In this document: positions 14,916 to 22,586 of the stretch, one piece after another
Layout: each line of letters begins with the position of its first letter
How positions within the stretch are numbered: position 1 is the first letter of the stretch
From: Paenibacillus ginsengihumi DSM 21568
Lineage (GTDB): Bacteria; Bacillota; Bacilli; Paenibacillales; NBRC-103111
Reading direction: 5' to 3'
DNA length: 64,000 nt
Assembly: GCF_000380965.1 (NCBI RefSeq)
Contig: NZ_KB905548.1
Span: forward strand, 124,001 to 188,000
The notes under the pieces: model-generated
What the model was told of the DNA's origin: nothing
The model's database searches: none
What the model saw: the letters and a program-made list of their open reading frames with translations, nothing else
Position numbers and translations under genes: made by a program

Positions 14916-15752
14916 TCACGCAGCCGGATGAAACATACGTTCGTATTGATTTGGAGTGAAATACCCTATAGAGGAGTGGATTCTTTTTCCATTATAGAAG
15001 CATGTGATGTACTCAAAAATCTTCTCCTTGGCTTCTTTCCTCGTTTTGAATTTATTCAAATAGACGAGCTCTTTTTTCAGCACACTATGAAACGACTCAA
15101 TACAAGCGTTGTCGTAGCAATTTCCCTTGCGGCGCATGCTGCCGGTCATTCCATATTGTTTCAAGCGTTGCTGATAGTCTGAGGATGCGTACTGGCTGCC
15201 GCGATCAGAATGATGCAGCACGTTCCCTTTGGGCTTCTGAAGGCGATACGCCTGATCCAGGGCCTTCAAACAAAGCTCCTTCGTCATTCGTTCGTCCATA
15301 TGGAAGCCGACGATTTTGCGCGTGCAGAGGTCCTCCAAGCTGGAGAGATAAAGCCAACCTTCATCTGTTGGAATATACGTGATATCGGCCATCCAGACCT
15401 GATTCGGCTTCTCCGCTGCAAACGACTGATTCAAGACGTTTTCCGAAACCGGCATGTTATGTTTCGAATTTGTAGTGGCCTTGTACTTCTTGACGGTGCG
15501 GGATTTCAATCCAAGTTCCTTCATGATGCGGGCAACGGTTTTCTGCGACACATGAACGCCCTGATGTTTCAAAGCGTTCCAAACCTTCGGGCTGCCGTAT
15601 AACTGCCTGGAATCAAAGAAGATTCTGCGAATCAATTTCTCAAGTTGCTTACGACGTTTGCTGCGATTGCTTTCCTTGCGTTTCGTCCATTCGTAATAAC
15701 CGCTTTTGGAAACGCCGAACAGGGAGCACATCTTCGCGACACGGAACTGCAA
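14916..15752 (-). CDS. IS3-family transposase OrfB (DDE integrase domain)
   Basis: This is the catalytic part of an IS3-family transposase. The 278-residue reading contains an N-terminal HTH_21-like segment (LYGSPKVWNALKHQGVHVSQKTV) and the DDE catalytic core: D in MADITYIPTD, D in HHSDRGSQY and E in NACIESFHSVLKKE. The frame is open upstream of the TTG used here and joins orfA by a -1 shift at AAAAG (plus-strand CTTTT at 15790-15794), so the working product is probably an OrfAB fusion. It looks intact, so the element may still move. Confidence 0.93.
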   Translation of the reverse strand: MQFRVAKMCSLFGVSKSGYYEWTKRKESNRSKRRKQLEKLIRRIFFDSRQLYGSPKVWNALKHQGVHVSQKTVARIMKELGLKSRTVKKYKATTNSKHNMPVSENVLNQSFAAEKPNQVWMADITYIPTDEGWLYLSSLEDLCTRKIVGFHMDERMTKELCLKALDQAYRLQKPKGNVLHHSDRGSQYASSDYQQRLKQYGMTGSMRRKGNCYDNACIESFHSVLKKELVYLNKFKTRKEAKEKIFEYITCFYNGKRIHSSIGYFTPNQYERMFHPAA

Positions 15753-15778
15753 GCGGTGTCTGTGGATGAATGGATAAA

Positions 15779-16075
15779 TCAGCGCCGGTCTTTTGCGAAG
15801 TAGTGCATGGCCTTTTTTAGAATTTCGTTCTCCTCTTCCAGATCGCGAATTCGCTTCTGAAGGTCACGTAGCGCTTTATCCTCCGGCTTAAGCTGTCCGC
15901 TTCCGGGGAAGGCTTGAGTTCCGCTACTCTTGAATTCGGCGATCCAGCGGTACAACGTGTTCTCATGCAGCCCCATTTCTCGGGCTACCTGCGCCACCGT
16001 TTTCCCTTCTTCTTGGATGAGTCTTACGGTTTGAAGTTTGAATTCCTTGTCGTACTTTTTCGTCATTTCGGACAC
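15779..16075 (-). CDS. IS3-family transposase OrfA (helix-turn-helix)
   Basis: The 98-residue protein has an HTH_Tnp_1 domain (KYDKEFKLQTVRLIQ, TVAQVAREMGLHENTLYRW) followed by a leucine-zipper coiled coil (LRDLQKRIRDLEEENEILKKA). It binds the element ends and regulates transposition. Its end contains the slippery A-AAA-G, where a -1 shift enters the orfB frame. ATG at 16066 (MTKKYDKEF) is an alternative start; GAGGTGTCCGAA lies upstream. Confidence 0.92.
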   Translation of the reverse strand: MSEMTKKYDKEFKLQTVRLIQEEGKTVAQVAREMGLHENTLYRWIAEFKSSGTQAFPGSGQLKPEDKALRDLQKRIRDLEEENEILKKAMHYFAKDRR

Positions 16076-16502
16076 CTCGATTATGAATGCTTTTATTGTC
16101 GCACTCTCGGTTCTCCGTGTCCAATTTAAAGTCTAGCATCAGAAAGACAATGTCGCTCCTCATGTAGGAGCGTGGATTGAAATATAGAGCTGACAATGAG
16201 GATTCTGGGTCACGACCGTCGCTCCTCATGTAGGAGCGTGGATTGAAATATCGGATCGCCGTAATTTGTAACAAAAATGTGATGTCGCTCCTCATGTAGG
16301 AGCGTGGATTGAAATACAAATATGCATGCTGTCACTCAACCGGGAAGCGGCGTCGCTCCTCATGTAGGAGCGTGGATTGAAACCAACTGGTCATTTGCTC
16401 GCCCCAAGCTCGGATTGGTCGCTCCTCACGCAGGAGCGTGGATTGATACTCGCCGCTGCCTTGTTATAGAAAGCAGCCCTCTGCTTTAACGTTTAAAAAA
16501 GA

Positions 16503-16534
16503 CGAAAAAAGAAGGCAGCGCACGCGCCGCCTTC
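16503..16534 (-). terminator. Terminator downstream of tetR gene
   Basis: On the minus strand, GAAGGCGGCGC pairs with GCGCTGCCTTC around a short loop and is followed by TTTTTTCGTCTTTTTT. It ends the tetR transcript before CRISPR array 3. Confidence 0.8.
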
Positions 16535-16585
16535 CCTTCTCCGAGACGATTAAAGCTTCTGAACGATATTTTCGCCAAACAAACA

Positions 16586-17179
16586 TCAGCTTAGCACCTT
16601 CGCCATAAACGCGTAGATCTCTTCATCGGTGATGTTCTCACTATCGGGCGAAACGATTTGCTGGACCTGCAGGCCGCTTTTAAAAATGGCAAGAAACCGG
16701 GCGGCTTTCTCCGCCTGAAGGTGCGGGGGAATGACCCCGTGCTGCTGCCCGACCTCGATCCATTGGGCTGCGCTTCGGATCGCCGATTCCTGGTACCGTT
16801 TCAGGATGTCGGCAACGCCGGGCTTGTCCTTTTGACTGAGTAAATAAATAAAAATAAGATTGGCCGCATTGGCGGTGCTCGAGAGATGCATCAAACGGCC
16901 GGACAAGGCGCTTAACGGGCCTTGAATGCTTGCGGCGGTGGCGGCTGCCTGGGACACCGATTCGTAGAACAGCCGATCCGTCTTCTCGATGCCCGCTTCC
17001 AGAACCAAGGCGAACAATTCCTCCTTGCTCTTCACATAATGATAAATCGCCCCTTTGGTCAACCCGCTGCGATCGGCAATGCCCTGCAGCGTCGTGGCCC
17101 GGCAGCCTTTTTCCAAAATCATTTCCTCGGCGGTTTCTAGCAGCTTTTTCAAGCTGGCATTCATCGATTTGTCCTGCAT
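16586..17179 (-). CDS. TetR/AcrR family transcriptional regulator
   Basis: The 197-residue protein has a standard TetR DNA-binding domain near the N-terminus (LLETAEEMILEKGCRATTLQGIADRSGLTKGAIYHYVKSKEELF) and a helical ligand-binding C-terminus. The ATG at 17179 has AGGAGGG upstream; a longer open frame toward 17875 is only an antisense reading of the next gene. It lies 65 bp downstream of a membrane-protein gene in the same direction. Two palindromes before that gene (17896-17909, 17926-17940) are likely its binding sites, so it probably represses its own operon. The inducer cannot be told from the sequence. Confidence 0.92.
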   Translation of the reverse strand: MQDKSMNASLKKLLETAEEMILEKGCRATTLQGIADRSGLTKGAIYHYVKSKEELFALVLEAGIEKTDRLFYESVSQAAATAASIQGPLSALSGRLMHLSSTANAANLIFIYLLSQKDKPGVADILKRYQESAIRSAAQWIEVGQQHGVIPPHLQAEKAARFLAIFKSGLQVQQIVSPDSENITDEEIYAFMAKVLS

Positions 17180-17244
17180 GGGCTTTCCCTCCTGTAGGTC
17201 TGTCGCCTGGACCGGTGATGGCATCAGGCGCGGCTGGCGGCAGC

Positions 17245-17835
17245 TCAGTTTCTGATTTGTCTCACATAGCGGATATTCCAGAAGATCGTCAGTCCGATGA
17301 TAGCATAGGAGGCGATGGGCGATACGACCAGGAACGCCGATATGGAAAGAATATTCATCAGCGCCACCTTGATCGCCGCCTCCAGCAGCAGCGCGCAACC
17401 CCATACGATCGTCATCAGGCGGAACGTGCGGCGATACGCGGGAAGCCGATTCCATTTGTCGTCCATCTGCGGGTCGCGGCCCGCGAAGCGCTCGGCGAAA
17501 TAATAGATCAACGGGCGGGGAAAGAGCAGAGAGAGTAGGAACAAGATGCCCATGATGCCTGTCACATAAGACTCTCTTAACAAAATAAAGCGCTCGTCGC
17601 CCCCCAGTAGCGCTGCGATGACGCCGAGAACCAGGCCCAGAAAAATAAAGCCGGAGAAAACGTCCGCCTTGCGGGTTCGCATCAAGGTATATACCGATTC
17701 GCCAAGCGGCACGATTGCGGCCGCCGATAGCGCCACTGCGCTGCTCGTATGAGGCGCGAGGAGGCGGTAAATGACGTAGGGCAGAGCGATGTTGAGCAGC
17801 AGCGTGAATAGGATAGCTTTTCGGTTTTGGTTCAT
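17245..17835 (-). CDS. Multi-pass membrane protein, VC0807-like
   Basis: The roughly 196-residue protein has about six hydrophobic segments (for example ILFTLLLNIALPYVIYRLLA and GIMGILFLLSLLF) and a charged loop (ERFAGRDPQMDDKWNRL). It resembles the uncharacterised VC0807-type family, judged by eye. Start choice is uncertain: ATG at 17835 has AAAGGA upstream, while ATGs at 17856 and 17889 are also in frame. It is the first gene of an operon with tetR, transcribed from a promoter covered by two TetR-type operators. It may export or protect against the regulator's inducer, which is an inference from gene order only. Confidence 0.8.
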   Translation of the reverse strand: MNQNRKAILFTLLLNIALPYVIYRLLAPHTSSAVALSAAAIVPLGESVYTLMRTRKADVFSGFIFLGLVLGVIAALLGGDERFILLRESYVTGIMGILFLLSLLFPRPLIYYFAERFAGRDPQMDDKWNRLPAYRRTFRLMTIVWGCALLLEAAIKVALMNILSISAFLVVSPIASYAIIGLTIFWNIRYVRQIRN

Positions 17836-17895
17836 GTTCGGATGCGTCCTTTCCATTCCAGCGATCTTGTCCCACATTCGTTTAGGCAACCAATA

Positions 17896-17946
17896 TACCT
17901 ACGGTAGGTCTTTCTCGATTGTACATACCTACGGTAGGTATGTCAA
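17896..17946 (-). promoter_or_regulatory. Promoter with two TetR-type operators
   Basis: Reading the minus strand, TTGACA (17946-17941) is followed by exactly 17 bp and then TACAAT (17923-17918), a near-consensus SigA promoter. The 17-bp spacer is filled by the palindrome TACCTACCGTAGGTA (17940-17926). A second copy at 17909-17896 lies at or just after the transcription start. A dimeric repressor bound here would block RNA polymerase; the TetR protein encoded in the operon is the obvious candidate. Confidence 0.85.
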
Positions 17947-18005
17947 GACGGGTTCTCTTTCCGGTCGCGCCGACCATAATTTCAACACCGGAGGTGGCGA
18001 CGAGT

Positions 18006-18205
18006 CCTGCCCAAAATACAGCATTTTCCGCATCCTTCGCACCATTGGAATGGGAATGCTGTATTTCGTGCAACAATTTGGACGGGATTGGCCTGCAAAC
18101 CCGGGAACACCGCTCGAAATGTTGCACATTCTGCAGCAATGAGCCGCTAATGCGGTTTGTTTCCCCCTTTTTCCTGTACAAAATACAACATTTTCCGCGC
18201 CGCAG
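18006..18205. repeat. Palindrome-cluster repeat family C, copy 1
   Basis: This intergenic stretch contains ATACAGCATTTTCC, GCTGTATTTCGTGCAACAA and TACAAAATACAACATTTTCC in an order that matches 60020-60207 and, inverted, 53203-53388. The motifs form nested stems. The rest of the gap (17947-18361) holds only GC-rich tandem CCCGGACATGCGCCG and no gene. Confidence 0.7.
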
Positions 18206-18361
18206 CCCGGACATGCGCCGCTGCCCGGACATGCGCCGTGGCCCGGAGCTCTCGCGGCACTCCTGCCCCTCCTCGCAGAATCCGAAACCGGCCCGTTCCC
18301 GCAGGCTGTACAGCAAGCTGCCTTTCGCTTTAACGCTTTAGCGGAGTGTGATCTGCACCGT

Positions 18362-18386
18362 CAAAAAAAGAGGGCTCGCAGCCCTC
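18362..18386 (-). terminator. Terminator for small protein gene 18403-18573
   Basis: On the minus strand, GAGGGCT-GCG-AGCCCTC is followed by TTTTTTTGACGG, 17 bp after the stop codon. Confidence 0.85.
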
Positions 18387-18402
18387 CCTCGCATTGCTCA
18401 GC

Positions 18403-18573
18403 TTATACTCGGCGATTATTGTTAGTGATCCGGTTAATCACTTTAACGATGCCCACATCGGAGGCGTTGAAGGCGATGGCATTGCCTCCTTGCCGGATCG
18501 AGGCGCTGGCTCCCTGCTTCACGATGGCGACATTGTTGCTTTTTTTCCATACTTTTGTGTGCTTCTGTCTCAT
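18403..18573 (-). CDS. Small protein of unknown function, paralogue of 18623-18787
   Basis: I do not recognise the family. The 56-residue basic protein starts MRQKHTKVWKKSNNVAIVKQ and contains two similar halves ending in IVK (NVAIVKQGASASIRQGGNAI and NASDVGIVKVINR). The ATG at 18573 has GGGAGGTGAACTTCTT upstream, a strong ribosome binding site; longer readings have none. It shares HxKV, VxIVK, GNAxAxNA and VxIVK with the gene just upstream. It ends with its own terminator. A spore or envelope role is possible but not shown. Confidence 0.7.
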   Translation of the reverse strand: MRQKHTKVWKKSNNVAIVKQGASASIRQGGNAIAFNASDVGIVKVINRITNNNRRV

Positions 18574-18622
18574 AAGAAGTTCACCTCCCTTCCAGAGGTG
18601 CCGAGAGGAACGGAGCGGCCGC

Positions 18623-18787
18623 TTAGCGTTGTCGCTTGCTCTGCTTGACGATCTGCACCGAGGCGGCGTTGCTCGCAAGAGCGTTGCCCCGGGTCGTACG
18701 GGCGGTGGCGGATTGCACGATTTTCACAACGAGCACGTGTTTTTTGCCAAGCCGGAATCGGTACACCTTAGCGTGCGAACGATTCAC
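18623..18787 (-). CDS. Small basic protein with GTG start, paralogue of 18403-18573
   Basis: A GTG at 18787 opens a 54-codon frame whose product aligns with the neighbouring small protein: both have N-terminal HxKVxR/W, then VxIVxxxA, GNALASNA, and VQIVK near the end. A GGGGGGTGA stretch lies upstream. The two genes run in the same direction, 49 bp apart, and look like a tandem duplication. Function unknown; the product is very basic (ends SKRQR). Confidence 0.6.
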   Translation of the reverse strand: MNRSHAKVYRFRLGKKHVLVVKIVQSATARTTRGNALASNAASVQIVKQSKRQR

Positions 18788-18887
18788 CTGAATTCACCCC
18801 CCGTTTATAAAGTCATATCCAAGGTATGTTCCACGCGGCCAAGCTGTACCTGGCGGCCGCCGGACAACCGGAGCGGAAAAATAACAT

Positions 18888-18917
18888 TTGGAACGCGCTG
18901 GCAAATCGTATTATAAT
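18888..18917 (+). promoter_or_regulatory. Promoter of FAD oxidase operon
   Basis: TTGGAA (18888-18893) and TATAAT (18912-18917) are 18 bp apart. The position inside a possible TTG-started extension argues that translation starts later, at ATG 18933. Confidence 0.6.
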
Positions 18918-18932
18918 AACAGGATCAAATTG

Positions 18933-20405
18933 ATGCATGACAATGAGGGGGCACGACGCTTGCGCAGAACATTACGCCGCGCGATCTGGATTCCCGCGGT
19001 ATTGCTGTACGCTGCGGCGTTTGGCGCGTCCGTGGCGGTGCGGCTCGCCATGCCGACCGAGGCGGAAGTGACGGATGTCGGCAGGCTGATGAAGGCCAAG
19101 GTTCGCAAGATCGTCCGCATCAACACGACAGAGGACGTGGCCCGGGCACTGGAGGAAGCGCGGCGCAGAGGGCTGAAGGTTTCCGTGGCCGGCACGAATC
19201 ATAGTCAGGGCGGGCAATCGTTCTACGAAGGGGCCATCGTGCTGGATATGAAGTCGTATAACAAGGTGCTCGATCTCGATGTCGATAGGCGCGTCATCCG
19301 AGTGCAGAGCGGCGCTACATGGGCCGATGTACAGGAGTATGCGAATCCGCACGGGCTGGCCGTACGCACGATGCAGTCGTCGAACGTGTTTTCGATCGGG
19401 GGCTCGCTCAGCGCGAACGTGCACGGGCGGGATACGCGGGAAGGGCCGCTGATCGATTCGGTGGAATCGTTCCGGCTGATGCTCGCCGACGGGAGCATTC
19501 GGAATGTCAGCCGCAGCGAGAATGCGGAGCTGTTTCCGCTTGTCATCGGGGGATTCGGGCTGTTCGGCGTCATTCTCGATGCCGATATTCGCCTGACGGA
19601 CAACGAGGTGTACCGGGAGCGGACAGTTCACGTCGATTACCGCGCCTTTCCCGACTATGTCCGCACGGAGATTCTTGCCAAGGGCGACGTCGCGCTGACG
19701 CTGGGCCGGTTATCCGCCGCGCCCGACTCGCTGCTAAGCGAAATGTACGTCACCCGGTATGAAAAGACCAATGTGCCGGTCAGCGCAGCGCTCGCGCGCC
19801 TTGCGGAGGAACGGAACGTGGAGGTGAACCGCTTCGTGTTCGGGCTGTCGCGCAAATTCGACTGGGGCAAAAGCTTCTTCTGGGATGCCCAGCGCAGCGT
19901 ATACGCCAAGCAGAACGGGATGCTGCTGACCCGCAACAACGCGATGCGGCCGCCGATCGAATTCCTGGAATACCGGGACGCGCAGAAGACGGATTTGCTG
20001 CAGGAATATTTCGTTCCGCTGGACCGCTTCGTGCCGTTCGTCGACGGGATGAGAGAGATCGTTCGTTCGGAGGAGCTGAATTTGATGAACGTCACGGTCC
20101 GCTATGTGCCGCAGAACGAAGAGGCGATGCTGTCATACGCGCGGCAGGAGAGTCTGGCGCTGGTGCTGCTGATCAACAGCAAGCGGTCGGCAAGGGACGT
20201 AGCGAAGCTGGAAGCGGCTACCCGCCGGCTGGTCGATCTCGCCCTGGAGCAGGGCGGCTCGTACTATTTGACGTACCAGCTGTTTCCGACCAGGGAGCAG
20301 TTCGCCAAGGCGTACCCTCAAGCGGAAGCGTTCTTCCAATGGAAAAGAAAGTGGGACCCCGAGCTGCGGTTCATGAATGAATTTTATGCGAGGTATGCGC
20401 CATGA
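18933..20405 (+). CDS. FAD-binding (PCMH-type) oxidoreductase, membrane-anchored
   Basis: The 490-residue protein belongs to the FAD_binding_4 / GlcD-like oxidases. A basic N-terminus leads into one transmembrane segment (AIWIPAVLLYAAAFGASVAV). The FAD domain follows, with VSVAGTNHSQGGQSF, VRVQSGATWADVQEYA and SSNVFSIGGSLSANVHGRD; the last resembles the family's cofactor-binding signature. Substrate is unknown; aldonolactone or sugar oxidases are the closest in layout. I chose ATG 18933 because a likely -10 box lies just upstream and AGGA is at 18920. Its stop overlaps the start of the MFS-like gene (ATGA), so the two are co-translated. Confidence 0.85.
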   Translation: MHDNEGARRLRRTLRRAIWIPAVLLYAAAFGASVAVRLAMPTEAEVTDVGRLMKAKVRKIVRINTTEDVARALEEARRRGLKVSVAGTNHSQGGQSFYEGAIVLDMKSYNKVLDLDVDRRVIRVQSGATWADVQEYANPHGLAVRTMQSSNVFSIGGSLSANVHGRDTREGPLIDSVESFRLMLADGSIRNVSRSENAELFPLVIGGFGLFGVILDADIRLTDNEVYRERTVHVDYRAFPDYVRTEILAKGDVALTLGRLSAAPDSLLSEMYVTRYEKTNVPVSAALARLAEERNVEVNRFVFGLSRKFDWGKSFFWDAQRSVYAKQNGMLLTRNNAMRPPIEFLEYRDAQKTDLLQEYFVPLDRFVPFVDGMREIVRSEELNLMNVTVRYVPQNEEAMLSYARQESLALVLLINSKRSARDVAKLEAATRRLVDLALEQGGSYYLTYQLFPTREQFAKAYPQAEAFFQWKRKWDPELRFMNEFYARYAP

Positions 20406-20962
20406 AGCCATCGAATGCCCTCAAGTGGGTGATGCTGTCGCAGAGCGCGATGACGTTCGGCGCAGGCATCGTGTTTCCTTTTTATCTCATCTATATCAAG
20501 GATATCGGCGGGGATTTCACCCAATACGGCATCGCATACGGGCTGTATACGTTGTGCTCCGCATATTTGAACCGCTGGTTCGGGGCCAAAGCGGACCGGT
20601 ACGGCCACCGCACCTTTTTGCTGGCCGGCGCCTGGGGCACCGCGGTGCTGTTTCTGCTCTTTCCGATCATCACCGGCATTTGGCAGGTGTATGCGCTGCA
20701 GATGCTGCTCGGCGCGTTCGGCGCCATGCAGAGAACGTCGGAGAAGGCGCTGCTGGCCGATTTGACGGAGGCAGGGAAGCGGGGCACGCAGATCGGACAA
20801 TATCATTTCGGAGTATCGCTGTTTTCGGGGGCGGCGGTGATCGCCGGCGGGTTCCTGATCGATTTTTTCACGCTGGACATCATGTTTTATGCCGGCTCTG
20901 TCATTTTGTTCGTCAGCGGCCTGCTGCTGCTTCAGGCGAGCGAGCCGGACCGCGAACATTGA
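20402..20962 (+). CDS. Half-size MFS transporter-like protein
   Basis: The 186-residue protein has six predicted membrane helices and the N-half MFS loop motif (GAKADRYGHRTFLLAG between helices 2 and 3), but it ends where a standard 12-helix MFS protein would enter its second half. Translation is coupled to the upstream oxidase. No remnant of a C-terminal half was seen downstream, where a separate gene begins 24 bp later. It may work as a homodimer or be a truncated gene. Confidence 0.8.
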   Translation: MKPSNALKWVMLSQSAMTFGAGIVFPFYLIYIKDIGGDFTQYGIAYGLYTLCSAYLNRWFGAKADRYGHRTFLLAGAWGTAVLFLLFPIITGIWQVYALQMLLGAFGAMQRTSEKALLADLTEAGKRGTQIGQYHFGVSLFSGAAVIAGGFLIDFFTLDIMFYAGSVILFVSGLLLLQASEPDREH

Positions 20963-20986
20963 GGCGACGAAAGGAGGCTCTAGAGC

Positions 20987-21259
20987 TTGGAGCTGCTGTG
21001 GGGATATTTGCTGGCCGTGAACGCCGCGGCGCTGGCGGTCATGGGCTACGACAAGGGACAGGCGAGGCGCCGCGGGCGACGGGTGGCGGAGAAGCGGCTG
21101 CTTGCGCTGGCCGCCATTGGCGGGGCGGTTGGCATCTGGCTGGGCATGCGGATTTTTCGGCACAAGACGAAGCATCTTTCGTTCGTTTATGCCGTGCCCG
21201 CGATGTTTTTGATCCAGGCGTTTCTGATATATTATTTGACCAGGCTGTTTCCTTCCTAG
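20987..21259 (+). CDS. DUF1294 family membrane protein
   Basis: The 90-residue protein has an N-terminal helix followed by NAAALAVMGYDKGQARRRGRRVAEKRLL and GGAVGIWLGMRIFRHKTKH, the hallmark of DUF1294 proteins, then a last helix. Biochemical role is unknown. The start is TTG with AAAGGAGG nine bases upstream. It follows the half-MFS gene by 24 bp and may belong to that operon. Confidence 0.85.
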   Translation: MELLWGYLLAVNAAALAVMGYDKGQARRRGRRVAEKRLLALAAIGGAVGIWLGMRIFRHKTKHLSFVYAVPAMFLIQAFLIYYLTRLFPS

Positions 21260-21322
21260 CCATTTATCAGTATACTTGTCCTATATCCGAATCTATCGAA
21301 AAACGCAAGGGGCGAACATAGA

Positions 21323-22507
21323 ATGAATCCATATGGAGATTTCGGCGGGCTGGGCCGTCATTATTTGAAGGCGGAGTCGTACGGAGCGGCTGCATTTTGC
21401 TTCTACCGGGCGATTATGCAGGATCGTATGAACGACAATGCCTGGAACGGACTGGTGCTGTCGCTCAGCCTGATGCGCAAGGAATTCGACGTGCAGACGG
21501 CGCTTGCCCGCTTCGCGCTGCAGGAAGGGCTGTCGTACGATAAGGACTTGATCACCTTCGCCATGATGATGTGGCAGCAAAATCCGCGGGCGCTGTCGGC
21601 CTGGCTGCGGCTGCTGGCGGAGAAGAAGGGGGCAGGCGATACCGAAAAGCAAGCGCTTGCGGAGATGGCGGACGATATGGAGCGCGGCTACCGGGAGCTG
21701 GTGGAGAAGCGCGGGGAAGAGGCGCTGCACAAGCAGGGAATGCTCAGCCTCGAGGAATACGCAGGCCGCCGGATCGAGCTCGATTGGATTATGGAGGAGC
21801 CGCTCGATACGATTTACGGGCATATCAAGACGTGGATGGAGGACCCCGGTATGGCGCTGTCCGCCATTCGCATGCTCTGCATGCTGCCCGACCCCCGCAG
21901 CGAGAAGCTGCTGCGCCGGGCATGCCGCAACGAAAACATCGATCCGAAGGCGAGAACGCATGCTGCCCTTGCGCTGCGCTGGCTCGGGGTGCGCGGCAAC
22001 GTGCGGATCTACAAGATGGAGGAGTCGTTCGTCATCAACCTGGACAACCCGGAGCCGGAGCTGACCGTGTCCGTACCGGCGGCGTACAAGCCGGCGCTCG
22101 ACCGGATGAAGCTGTGGCTGGCCAAGCAGCAAGGATTCGTCACGGAAGAGGAATACGAACGCCACGCGTCGACCGATGAGCCGGTCATGCCGGAGGAGCT
22201 GGCAGCCAAAGTGAATCAGGCGGACATCCCGGGCGTTTATCAAGAAGTGGTTCATGTTCTGATTCGCGCCGCATATGATCAATATTATCCGCTGGTGCCG
22301 AAGATCAAGGGAACGCGGCAGTGGAGCGCCGCGCTGCTGATGCTGATGAAGGACTACGTCGAAGGCATCGGCGAGAGCTGGCCCTATGGGGAGCCCGAGC
22401 GGGACGAGACGTCCGTCGGCCATCGGAACTGGCTGATCAGCGCGAGCCCGGATTATTACGACAGCATCGCCGAGGCGCGGAAGCTGAGGGAGGAAGCGGC
22501 CGGCTGA
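21323..22507 (+). CDS. Conserved hypothetical protein with helical repeats
   Basis: I do not recognise a named family. The 394-residue soluble, acidic protein starts with TPR-like helices (LGRHYLKAESYGAAAFCFYRAI). A HEAT-like middle part (ALSAIRMLCMLPDPRSEKLLRR, PKARTHAALALRWLG) resembles proteins that score loss of repeats. The C-terminus has WSAALLMLMKDYVEG. ATG at 21323 follows GGGGCGAACATAGA; the start is plausible. Such repeat proteins usually act as scaffolds, but nothing here shows partners. Confidence 0.75.
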   Translation: MNPYGDFGGLGRHYLKAESYGAAAFCFYRAIMQDRMNDNAWNGLVLSLSLMRKEFDVQTALARFALQEGLSYDKDLITFAMMMWQQNPRALSAWLRLLAEKKGAGDTEKQALAEMADDMERGYRELVEKRGEEALHKQGMLSLEEYAGRRIELDWIMEEPLDTIYGHIKTWMEDPGMALSAIRMLCMLPDPRSEKLLRRACRNENIDPKARTHAALALRWLGVRGNVRIYKMEESFVINLDNPEPELTVSVPAAYKPALDRMKLWLAKQQGFVTEEEYERHASTDEPVMPEELAAKVNQADIPGVYQEVVHVLIRAAYDQYYPLVPKIKGTRQWSAALLMLMKDYVEGIGESWPYGEPERDETSVGHRNWLISASPDYYDSIAEARKLREEAAG

Positions 22508-22586
22508 CGGCGTCCGCGCAGAAGGGTTCTCCGGGGAGCTTCCTCAACATACGGGAATTCGATGATCCTGGACACGGAGGTTTGTT

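Larger units (their letters stand above)
14884..16138 (-). mobile_element. IS3-family insertion sequence inside CRISPR array 3
   Basis: The element carries orfA and orfB on the minus strand. The ends share an inverted ATTGGACAC (about 14892-14900 and complement 16117-16125), with a looser match CGAGAG further in. Boundaries are placed at outward TG...CA termini but are uncertain by several bases. No clear target duplication is seen. The flanks contain 37 nt of spacer on the left and 13 nt on the right, more than one spacer in total, so a repeat or part of one was probably lost at or after insertion. Confidence 0.9.

Noticed and set aside
16586-17875. A 429-codon frame extending the TetR gene upstream
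   Set aside because: The extra 232 codons are an antisense-frame reading of the membrane protein gene region; a strong ribosome binding site marks the real TetR start at 17179.
20377-21321. A 314-codon plus-strand frame overlapping the MFS-like and DUF1294 genes
   Set aside because: It is in another frame than the two genes with clear motifs and has Arg/Gly-rich shadow composition.
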